Made by a program: the position numbers and the translations under genes | The notes under the pieces: generated by a model | What the model saw: only the letters and a program-made list of their open reading frames with translations | What the model was told of the DNA's origin: nothing | Database searches by the model: none | In this document: in pieces, positions 55,524 through 64,000 of the stretch | Position numbering within the stretch: the first letter of the stretch is position 1 | Layout of the letters: every line of letters begins with the position of its first letter | Assembly (NCBI RefSeq): GCF_023278565.1 | Contig: NC_064673.1 | Span: 1,302,001 to 1,366,000 of the forward strand | Direction: 5' to 3' | DNA: 64,000 nt | DNA from: Colletotrichum lupini | Lineage: Eukaryota; Ascomycota; Sordariomycetes; Glomerellales; Glomerellaceae

Positions 55524-56564
55524 ATGACTGGCTCATCTGACCAAAACGGCAACGGGACCGCCGCAATCCCCACCAACGGCACCACCAACGGCACAAACGA
55601 TGCTCCGGCCTATCTCAGCACACTGCCTCCAGCCGGCGCTGACTGGAAGGTCTCTCTCAAGGACAAAGTCATCGCAAGTAAGTGCCCTCATGCAATATAA
55701 AGCAGGGAGGTTGTTCACCTACTAACGCCGTCCACGAAAAGTTTCGGGTGCAAACCAGGGCATCGGCCTAGGCATCGCAGAAGTCTGCCTCGCCAACGAC
55801 GCCGCATGCGTGTACAGCCTGGACATCACCGAGCCGGGGGAGCACTTCGCTGCCCTGCTCAAGCGGTTCCCCGGCAAGCTCGCGTTCCAGCACTGCGACG
55901 TGACGGACTACGGGAGCGTCGCGGCGGCCGTCGACGCCGTGGTGGCCGTGACGGGTCGCTTCGACGGCATGGTCGCCAACGCCGGCGCGACCAAGCACCA
56001 GCCCGCGCTCGACTTCACGCCGGAACAGTTTGACCGGCTCTTCAAGCTCAACGTCAACGGGTCTTGGAATTGTGCGACGGCCGCCGCGAGGGCGTTTATC
56101 AAGCTCGGGTGCAAGGGGAGCATCGTCTTCACTGCGAGCATGACTTCGTACAGACCGAACCGGGTAAGTCCTTGCGTGCATGTGTGTGATGGTTGAGGTG
56201 ATGGAAGATGAGGGGGTTTCCCTGACTGACTGGCTGATCATTTTTTGCTTTGCAGGCCGCTCCCTCTGCACCGTACGGTGCGACCAAGGGTGCCATCCGC
56301 AACATGACACATACGCTGGCCATGGAGTGGGCCGAGCATGGCATCCGGGTCAACTCAATCTCGCCTGGCTTCGTCAAGACTGCGTTGACGTACTACGTTG
56401 AGACTTCCCCTGACTGGGACACCAAGATGAAGTATTACGGTGGGATGCCGCGTCTAGCACTGCCTCAGGAGCTGGGCGGCGCGTATGTCTACTTGTTGAG
56501 CGAGACGGCCTCGTACACAACAGGTATCGATATTCCCATAGCAGGCATTGTTGGTGCTTGGTAG
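55524..56564 (+). CDS. Short-chain dehydrogenase/reductase, polyol or sorbose-reductase-like
   Basis: NAD(P)-dependent classical SDR, probably acting on a sugar alcohol or ketose. Exons 55524-55677, 55742-56163 and 56256-56564 (introns 64 and 92 nt) give 294 residues. The N-terminal 40 residues are Asn/Thr/Gly-rich. The cofactor motif SGANQGIGLG (53-62) is formed across intron 1, followed by LDI as the acidic selector. NAGATKH starts at 131. Catalytic Tyr199 and Lys203 are in YGATK, with Ser184 or Ser187 upstream (FTASMTSYRP). The C-terminus SETASYTTGIDIPIAGIVGA is typical. The overall pattern is close to D-arabinitol 2-dehydrogenase and L-xylulose/sorbose reductases of fungi, but the substrate cannot be read from sequence. 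Confidence 0.9.
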
Positions 56565-57306
56565 AAAAAGAGAGATAGAAAAGATACCCGGTCCCAATGT
56601 TAAGAGAATCAATGACGTATAATGAGCAGATTGATGCATGTGCAAATAGTTGATGTATTCGAGGAGCTCGGGAATGTGGAGTCTTCCCCTGACGGCTGAG
56701 CATCAAAGGGATTTCCTCAATACAACATATATACTTTGGAAGTATGCGAACTTTTGAATCACTAGCCGTCGTTAATCCTTACAACTCGAAATAGTATTCA
56801 GGGAGCGGCGAGTCCCTAAATCCCGAAGTTCCTTCAAACTCTTTCTGAGCTTCCACGTCGCCTCAGACAATTCTTAAACCTGAAGTATCCCACCGGCTTC
56901 ACGATGATCTGCACGGTATCATTTATGGACTGCGGTGAAATGCCAGTAAAATGATTGGTGCCCGGACGCCTGCTCCTTACACTAGTATTCACTTAGCCCT
57001 CAATGGAAAATGCTCTGTAACATCGATCGCAGCTCAGTTGAATCTCAGTTACAGTGCGGAGCCATATCATGTCCGAAAGTCCGTTCAGCATTTAGTCAAA
57101 CCCATCGTTTTCTTTGTCTGGCCGTTTGAACACTCATATCATGATGGTAATCATCTGTCGAGCCCAAAATCCATATAAATGCTTCCAATTCCGTAGTGAA
57201 TGTCAACCCTTTCCCCAGCAGGTCAGCATCAGATCTATCTCCATCATCTCATTATACCGTTCGAGCCAACAGCTGTTCCCACATCTCGAAGTCACATATT
57301 TGTGCA
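56565..57306. other. Intergenic between the SDR and the P450
   Basis: Tandem + strand spacing of 742 bp, somewhat A/T-richer than the neighbouring genes. No gene seen. Confidence 0.5.
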
Positions 57307-59171
57307 ATGACGCTCCTTGACAACGCCACCTCGAGCACGCAAGCCGTAGCCGGCCAATATGAAGGCTTCAGAGACTATCAATCGCATTTTCTATTGGGTC
57401 TTGCCTTGGTCGTTGTACTATATGGCCTCCTGCGCAACGACGACGCCAAGAAACTACCCATCATCAACCCACAGAAATGGTTTCAACTGACCGCCTCTGA
57501 GTCTATTATGTCGTTTGCCTTAGCTGGGCGCGAACTTCTCGAAGAGGCCAGGCGAAGATTCGGGGCTACGCCGTTTCGCGTCTTGACGGACCAGGGTAAA
57601 TTCATCATGCTTCTGCCGCAGCACGGTGAGGAGATCCGCAACGATCCTCGCTTTAGCGTTGACGAGCCTATTATCGAAGTAAGCTACAAGACTTTTATCC
57701 TTCTTCATCATCATTATCAAGACTCTGGCTGTGTCAGTGTCAGTGGTGATGAGGTTACGTGTCTTATTGCTGACCATATTCCCCGTGCAGCTGTTCCAGG
57801 CGAGGTATCCTGGATTCGAACCTTTCATGGAGGGCGCCATTCCTACAAAGCCTCTGCAAAATGTGGTTAAATTGCGTGTCACTAAATCTCTAGGTCAGTT
57901 GATGGTGCCCTCTTCCTGCTCGGCTGAAGAACGTGTGACTAACAAGAGAACACAAATGTAGCCAAGGTCACCCAGCCTTTGTCAGATGAATGCTCCGTGA
58001 CACTTCAAGAGTTTCTCGGTGACACAAAAGGTGCTGCAAACATCTAAGGACTTCATCAAAAGTAGAGTAAAAGCTGACACTGAAGATAGAACCACAAGAG
58101 ATTGTTCTTAGAGACCTGATCATCCGCCTCATTTCGAGAATGTCAGCTCGCGTCTTTGCCGGCGAGAACTTATGCCGCAACGAGCGTTGGCTCGACCTCG
58201 TCGTGAACTACGGCGAGAACAGCGTCTTGGGCATGCGCAAATTGCGCCTCTGGCCCAGTTTTCTCAAGACCATGGCCACCAACTGGATTCCCGAATGCAG
58301 AGACCTTAAAGCTCAGGTGAAGGAGGCCTGGGATCTCGTCGCTGCCGAGCTGGAGGCGCGCCACGCTAAGAATGACGGCAAGGAGTACAACGACACCATC
58401 TACTGGTTCGAGGAGCTTGCTGCTGGGAAGCCGTACAACTTTGGGGCGTCGCAGCTGATGCTGGCGGTCGTATCCATCGGCACGACGTCTGATCTCATCA
58501 CGCAGGCCTTGGTCGATATATTTCAGCACCCCGAGCTAATTGAGCCTTTGAGAGAGGAGATTACCGGATGTCTCGAGAAAGAGGGGTGGAAGAAAACGGC
58601 GCTTTACAACATGAAGCTTCTCGACAGTGTTCTCAATGAGAGCCAACGCCTCAAGCCCAACTAGATTTGTAAGTGATCCAAAATATCCCGAGACCCGATT
58701 CGGTACCAGCACATAGTATTTGGCTGACCAAAAATTTCGGTAGCCTCAATGTTCCGGCAAGCCACCGCCAACGTTACTTTGTCCGACGGCACCAAGATTC
58801 CAAAGGGTCACACTGTCGCAGTCTCGACGGAACGAATGAGGGACCCGGCATTCTACGAGAACCCCAATGAGTTTGACGGCTACCGTTTCCTACGTATGCG
58901 GGAGAGCGGTAAGCCAGGGCAAGAGGCTGCTGCTCAGCTGGTGACCACGAGCGTCAACCATCTTGGTTTCGGCCATGGGGAGCACAGCTGTCCGGGACGC
59001 TTCTTTGCGGCCAGTGAGGCAAAGATCATCATCGCTCATCTGCTCCTGAAGTACGATTGGAAGTATGACAACTCTTACAAGATTAAGTTGCGGAAGCACG
59101 GATTTGCGGAGGAAGCCGACCCAGACCTCAAGGTTATTTGCAAGCGCCGAGATGTGTCAGTTCCTTTGTAA
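57307..59171 (+). pseudogene. Cytochrome P450 monooxygenase interrupted by one in-frame TAG
   Basis: Membrane-anchored fungal P450, nearest by eye to the ent-kaurene-oxidase-like group. Exons 57307-57678, 57791-57893, 57962-58030, 58090-58668 and 58744-59171 keep phase and would give 516 codons plus stop, the usual length. A membrane helix lies at about 28-44 (HFLLGLALVVVLYGLL). Landmarks are RYPGFEPFMEG, LISRMSARVFAGENLCRNER, the I-helix region VSIGTTSDLITQ, the ExxR motif in NESQRLK, and the haem loop FGHGEHSCPGRFF with Cys457. Codon 373 (58662-58664), just after ESQRLKPN and two codons before the last intron, is TAG. All other exons and splice sites look functional. Without repair the 372-residue product lacks the haem cysteine and would be inactive. 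Exon 3 is short and its right-hand splice relies on a TAG acceptor at 58089. Confidence 0.85.
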
Positions 59172-59633
59172 ATATGTTGCATCAGAGCTACAGGAAGTTT
59201 GTTTTGTTGAGTTACTTTGTGGTATTGGGGCATGTAAATTGTACGTAAGCTTAGAGCCGAATACTCCCAGAATCGGAATACACAGAGAAGGTGAAGTGCC
59301 TCATATACCCCTCCAAGTCCAATCCTCTCACCAGCCAGAAGGCGCCCGTCTAGGTCGACGGGTCGGGTCAAACTGGCTGGGTGGTGGAGTGGTTTATGGT
59401 CAACAATCGATTTATACGCCAACCAGCCTACTCGACGACAGGCTTAGCGAGCACCCGAGTTCGAATCCCAGCATGAGCACCAAGAGATGTAGCCCCAATT
59501 CAGCACCGGGGGGCAAACTCTTTTTGATGATTCTCAAGACCTTTGGTTCCTATATCAGGTGACCAGCCGCAAGGTATCAATCAAGCCTCTTCTCTAGATA
59601 TTTCTGTTCGGGCTGTCACCCCCAACGCCTTCT
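59172..59633. other. Intergenic with a tRNA-like sequence
   Basis: 3' flank between the P450 (plus) and the isomerase (minus). Near 59371-59480 a box-A-like GGTGGAGTGG and a box-B-like GTTCGAATCCC occur in the right order, but stems do not pair well; see rejected items. Confidence 0.4.
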
Positions 59634-60190
59634 TCATGCCTTGATCCCACCCGACTGCCTCAGATCATAGTCATCAATGACTTTTACCTTTGCTGCTGAT
59701 GCAGACGCCTTTAGAGGATAATGTCAGCTGATAAAGGTCCTTAAGTGTAAAAGAAGCCGGAGTCTCAACTTACGGGATCAAACTCGTATCCCAACCACTC
59801 ACCAACCAAACGTCTCGCGAGCTCAATACCAATAACGCGTTGACCAAGACACAACACCTGCGCATTGTTGCTCTTGACTGCTCTTTCCACCGAAAAGCTG
59901 TCGTGCGCCGTCACTGCCCGGACGCCGGGCACTTTGTTCGCTGAGATGGCGACCCCAAGCCCCGTGCCGCAGATGAGGATAGCCCGGTCGACCTTGCCGC
60001 TGGCGACGGCCTCGGCAGCGGCAAGAGCGAAGTGCGCGTATGCTGTCTTGTCTGTTGCAGAGTTGGGACCAAAGTCTACGACTGTGCTCACACGCGGATC
60101 AGCTTCCAGGTCCTTGGAGATTGTGGCCTTGTAGTCGAAGCCGGCGTCGTCTCCGCCCACGGCAATACGGAGACCGTTGGTTACAGCCAT
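59634..60190 (-). CDS. RpiB/LacA-type sugar-phosphate isomerase
   Basis: Fungal member of the RpiB/LacAB family, which interconverts aldose and ketose phosphates; relatives act on ribose 5-phosphate or on tetrulose phosphates of erythritol breakdown. Exons 59774-60190 and 59634-59708 (65-nt intron) give 163 residues. Key motifs: [14 protein letters not shown] near the N-terminus, the catalytic-cysteine loop [20 protein letters not shown] (Cys74), and [15 protein letters not shown] at 107-121. Bacterial RpiB has His where Ser107 stands in this last motif. The last exon encodes [16 protein letters not shown], typical of the fungal proteins. It is transcribed divergently from the aldolase, which suggests joint regulation. 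Ribose 5-phosphate isomerase of the pentose pathway in fungi is normally RpiA-type, so a catabolic role is more likely. Confidence 0.9.
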
Positions 60191-60793
60191 TTTAAAGTTC
60201 GAGGAGGAGTACTGCTGAAGAAGAAGTATTATTGGCTTGCTTGGTGTCAAACAAAGCTCGGTAAGATGAAGAGGTTTGCAGAGGAGTACCAAGAAAGAAT
60301 GAAGCCGCGTTCACGGATGAAGCGACTAGCAAACGACGGGGTTTCGGTGACTGATTCTAATGTCGCGAGGTTGAAACAGACTGAATCCTAGGTCTCACCA
60401 TCCCCAGCACTTGATCAGACAGCAACCAGATGTTATTGATCTCTGTAAGGCATTAACATAAGCTTGTGCATGGGTCATCAGTCCGCGCCTCGGGGCCAGT
60501 GGGGCTGGCGACCGCGAGTCGTGGGCATACGCCAGCTCGAGACTTCTCCTAGCTTAGTGTAATTCTCTGGGCACCGAGGCAGTGGCACCGGACCACGACG
60601 CTTACTGGTAGGCAGTATCAAGCGTGAAATCGCTTCATATAGACGGGAGGCTATTTCGACTTACATGAGGCTTTCTAGCAACTCAAACTTCATTGTCGGG
60701 AAAATTACCCAGGGCCGCCTTATTCACGGATTTACTTGAACCTCCATAACTTTAGCACGCAACACTTACGTGCATATACACATCAAGATCAAT
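60191..60793. promoter_or_regulatory. Divergent promoter between isomerase and aldolase genes
   Basis: 603 bp between start codons. It contains a GTGGGG hexamer at 60499-60504 that fits the CreA carbon-repression consensus (SYGGRG) and several CGG/CCG triplets that could serve a Zn2Cys6 factor. These are short motifs and could be chance. Confidence 0.45.
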
Positions 60794-61720
60794 ATGGCAT
60801 CGTGGGATCCTTCAAAGAACAAGACATATCAAATTCTCAAAGCTGCCGAAGATGGCCAATATGGCGTGGTCGCGCCCATCGCCTACAACATCGAGAACAT
60901 TCTCGCTTTTATCCGCGCCGCTGAAGCAAAGAAGAGCCCTCTAATCATCCAAGTATTCCCATGGGCCATCACCTTCTCATCAGGGCTCCTCGTCCATGCG
61001 GCAGCGCATGCGGCCCGCGCCGCCTCAGTACCTGTTGCCATTCACCTCGACCACGCACAGGATGAAGCCATGATCCGACACGCGGCGGATACATTGCCGT
61101 TTGACAGTATCATGGTGGACATGAGCCACTACGAGATGGATGAGAACTTGGCCAAGACAAAGGAGCTGGTGGCTTATTGCCATGAGAGAGGTATCGCGAC
61201 CGAGGCTGAGCCAGGGCGTATTGAGGGCGGCGAGGATGGTATCGCGGATACGGCGGACCTTGAGGGGGCTTTGACGACGGAAGAGCAGGTGGAGGACTTC
61301 ATCGCTACTGGTATCGACTTTTTGGCACCGGCATTTGGTAATGTGCATGGTGAGTATGGCGCCAGGGGACCCGTGTTGGAGTTTGACCGGTAAGATCTGC
61401 CCCCTTGGAAACTCAGTTGGAGGCGTTACTTATCCAATGTGTCGCACAGGCTGCAAAAGATTCGCGAAAAGGTGGATGGAAGAGTTCGGGTCGTACTTCA
61501 CGGAACTAATGACTTCCCCGAGGACCTGATGCAGCGCTGTATTGCTGGTGGCGTCTCCAAGGTCAATGTGAACAAGCTTGTGCTTGATGACTACTTGGTT
61601 CATCTGAAAAAGAACGCCCCGAGTCAGAATCTGACAACGTTGATGGAAGAAGGGGTCAAGGAAGCCCAGAAGTTAACGGAGTGGCAGATGGACGTGTGTA
61701 AGTCGACCGGCAAGGCATGA
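60794..61720 (+). CDS. Class II ketose-bisphosphate aldolase
   Basis: Zinc-dependent aldolase of the fructose/tagatose-bisphosphate family, splitting a ketose phosphate into two trioses or a related pair. Exons 60794-61389 and 61450-61720 (60-nt intron) give 288 residues, shorter than the roughly 360-residue glycolytic fungal enzyme and like the bacterial GatY/KbaY class. Motifs: PIAYNIENI near the N-terminus, HLDHAQDE (Asp86, His87), ATEAEPGRIEGGEDGI with the zinc-binding Glu region at about 137-139, FGNVHGEY (His185), and VLHGTNDFPEDLM (His216). GGVSKVNVNKLVLDDY follows in the place of the phosphate-binding GI.K.N segment. The short form and neighbours suggest catabolism rather than glycolysis. 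The start ATG is at 60794. Confidence 0.9.
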
Positions 61721-61780
61721 GGTGTAAGTAGTCCAATTTGCTCTGCCCTCAGGGGTATATAGCAGTCAATAATAGAACCT

Positions 61781-63704
61781 TCAACGCGTCACATCCGGAC
61801 TTTGACTATCAGCATTTGCCCATGCCTCCCTCAAGTCATCTCGCCACGTCGCCATCGGCGTCCATCCGACTCTTCCTTCGCTTCTCTCAATTAGAGAGAG
61901 AATGGTGTTTCTCTTTAGCGAGTCTTGTACACATAAGCCCGCCCCGTACAGACACTGTGCTGAGAGTAATTGACAGCCTTCGTCTGTCAACTCCATTGCA
62001 ATACCGCAGATCGTATCTACAGCCTCTGAGAGCGATCGTTGCATCTTCATATACCCATCAAACCCGGATGATACTGGTTTGTGGAGAAGAACAAGTATCT
62101 TTGCGAATGAGTAAGCCTGGAGAGCAACTCCAAATTGGGGTGGGTGGATCCAAAGCGGCTTGAAGACATTGGACGGACTTGCTGAAGTTGGGAGGGGTTT
62201 AAACTCGGTCCCCAGAAACGACTTCCATCGCTCCATCTCAGCTAGCATTTCGCTCCCAGCCCTCGCCCTGTTCCCCGAAGCCGAAACCTCGGTCAAAGAC
62301 GATGACTCCATCAGTCGAGAGTAGGCGCAGTAGTTGACGGCTCGCGAGAGCAGGTAAATGGCTCTGTCGGCTAGACCGTGCGGATCAAGCTCACAAAAGT
62401 CTTTGTCCGCAGCCCAGAAGCTCAGGCAACGCCTCTTCTCCCGAAAAGCAGCCCATATATCCTGGCGGAGCCAAGCCCACCAGACTGCTTGTCGCAGTCC
62501 GCCGGAGGCCCCGTTGACGTCTTGAGATCGTTGAATCCAGAAGACGCCCTTCAGGTGCCGTTGCCAGTTGCCTCTGCCATCTGATTCGTCCAGCATCTCG
62601 TACGCTGAGATCACAATTGCCGTGGCATTGAGCTCTTCTGAAGCAGTATAGCTGGTATACGTTAATGCCTCTTGTACATAGCGGAGGGTTTCGTAATAGT
62701 ATCGAACCCATTCTCCGCCGGAATCCTCCTCCGTGTCTCCATTGCTCACGTTGGAGTTCCGGTGGCCTCCTCCTTCCAGTTTTGAGAGGTGTTTGGCCGA
62801 CAATGCCAAGATTGCATTCATGAGACCTGCATTTCTCAAAGCCAGCCGAACTGCATAGGTGGAGAAGAGCTTCTGCGGATCCAAGAAGTCCAACCAACGA
62901 GCCGATCGTTCCGTAAAGTGACGAAAGAGTACAGCCTCCCGGTTGGACAGCGTGATATCCCGATCCGCCTGCCAAGTCTTCCGCTCTGGATCTGATACCT
63001 CGTTAAGCCGGGACTCGAGATTGGTCGCATCGGGCGGGCCATGCAGGTCCGCCGCCCGCCGCCCCCCCTCATCCTCCGGGGCGGGGCGAGAGAGAAGCCG
63101 CTGTCTGCCTGCGCCGCGTCGGTGGCGAGCAGGCCGAGCCATCGCGTCGAGGCGAGATCGGTGGTCCAAAGCTCGGATGCGACGGTCTCGGGAGAGTAGC
63201 TGTACACGTCGCCGAACGTCACTCCCGCCGATACGCGTGGCTGGCTCACGTAGGGCGCATGGGCTGCGTCATACGTCCCGGGAGGCTGGGAGACGTGCTG
63301 CATCGACGTCTGCGACTCGAGGCTGATGGACCCTGTCGAGCCGATCGATTGTGGGAGCTCATCAACCCGGGAATGACTGCCATCGTCTCCGAGACGCGCG
63401 GTCGGGCGGTCGTTATGTGAAGCAGCTGGGCTTGCTCTTCTGCCCGCGTCCTGAGATAGACGGGGGAAGACGCAGTGACGAGACGAGATGCTGCACGGCC
63501 CACAGACAGGTTGCTGTTCGTCGCATTTTTTGTGTCGCTCACGACAAGTCAAGCTATGTGCAACAGGTCAGCAACCCGCGCGTCGAGGGTAGTGCGGCTC
63601 GGGGAGGCTTGAACTCACCAGCCCGTTTTGGTGCGTAGACCACGGCCCCGAGGCTTTCTGACGCGCTTCTTGGGAGGCGCGGATGCAGCTCGTCTTCCAT
63701 CCAT
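61781..63704 (-). CDS. Zn2Cys6 transcription factor with one-base frameshift
   Basis: Fungal binuclear-zinc-cluster regulator, probably controlling the adjacent isomerase/aldolase genes. Exon 1 (63619-63704) starts MDGRRAASAPPKKRVRKPRG. A 65-nt intron splits the first zinc cysteine codon, and exon 2 begins at 63553. The cluster CLTCRERHKKC then DEQQPVCGPC and SISSRHC fits C-x2-C-x6-C-x6-C-x2-C-x6-C. A Ser/Pro linker follows, then a fungal-specific factor domain from about residue 250 (REAVLFRHFTERSARWLDFL, AVRLALRNAGLMNAILALSA). Near residue 190 the frame shifts: upstream reads to LAPPRRMRGG, while downstream coding lies in the next frame. One more base in the C7 run at 63062-63068 would restore a protein of about 619 residues. 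A homopolymer sequencing error is the simplest explanation; a real mutation would leave only the DNA-binding part. Confidence 0.82.
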
Positions 63705-64000
63705 GAGGTCATGGCAGGCCTATCGTCGTGTTTGCAGTTGTGTACGAATCTCGGTTCCTTGCATGAAAGGACTGCGAGACGCGGTTCGAGCAGGGTTGAG
63801 TTAAGACTTTACGGTATGCGGGGGCTAGCGACCCATGGGACTGGAACCACTACGTGACCTAGTGGAAAGAGCTAGGTACGGAGTGCGAGCTGTCACAGCT
63901 ATTTCCGAGTTGTGCGAAGCAGCGGAGCGTCGCCGACCCTTCGCACTCGGTTGCAAAGAAGTTGGATGTCGGGACTTGTCCGTGGAGTTTGATGAGCTGC
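63705..64000. other. Upstream region of the Zn2Cys6 gene
   Basis: Probable promoter and leader of the minus-strand regulator, running to the window edge. No further gene seen. Confidence 0.45.

Noticed and set aside
59371..59481. tRNA-like sequence on the plus strand (TGGTGGAGTGG ... GTTCGAATCCC)
   Set aside because: Both promoter boxes are present but the T-stem has two mismatches, the acceptor stem cannot be closed and no clear anticodon arm was found. A covariance-model scan would settle it.
1..64000. CRISPR arrays, bacterial operons or ribosome-binding sites, rRNA, secondary-metabolite megasynthases
   Set aside because: The window is eukaryotic fungal DNA and none of these patterns was seen; the single P450 and SDR do not sit beside a backbone synthase.

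Overview
This window is nuclear DNA of a filamentous ascomycete, most likely a Sordariomycete. Introns are short (mostly 49-112 nt, GT...AG, many with a CTAAC/CTGAC-like branch point), genes lie on both strands without operons, third codon positions are G/C-rich, and the gene set (Mdv1, Vps17, CSN6, Bcp1, fungal chorismate mutase, Zn2Cys6 factor, UNC93-like and allantoate-permease-like transporters) is typical of Pezizomycotina. No rRNA, convincing tRNA, CRISPR or polyketide/peptide synthase gene was seen. All splice sites were joined by eye from reading frame and splice consensus.

Layout. 0.6-9.4 kb holds an F-box protein, a cyclin and the retromer subunit Vps17. 9.4-16.5 kb is a 7-kb gene-poor stretch ending in a pyrimidine-rich region before a polyol-dehydrogenase-like gene (16.5-17.9). 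18.7-28.3 kb has COP9 subunit 6, a nuclear-looking orphan protein, a small Cys/His protein and an UNC93-like transporter. 28.7-30.4 kb is a patch of decayed coding DNA, including a LINE-type endonuclease. 31.3-51.4 kb is housekeeping: Bcp1, chorismate mutase, Mdv1, a JmjC/cupin protein, an MIT-like coiled-coil protein, a GRAM/VASt sterol-transfer-type protein and a dynamin-like GTPase. 52.9-63.7 kb is accessory-looking: an allantoate-permease-family transporter, an SDR, a P450, then a RpiB-type isomerase and a class II aldolase transcribed divergently, and a Zn2Cys6 regulator. Isomerase, aldolase, reductase, transporter and regulator could together form a small sugar or polyol catabolic cluster (inference).

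Most interesting: the dynamin-like GTPase and the P450 each read as complete genes except for one in-frame TAG, and a third coding remnant near 28.9 kb also carries an internal TAG. In Sordariomycetes, TAG-only interruptions in otherwise intact genes can mark transcripts repaired by A-to-I editing (UAG to UGG) during sexual development. Light RIP (CAG to TAG), simple decay and sequence error are the competing explanations. The Zn2Cys6 gene has a separate one-base frameshift in a homopolymer, and the LINE-like endonuclease has one as well.
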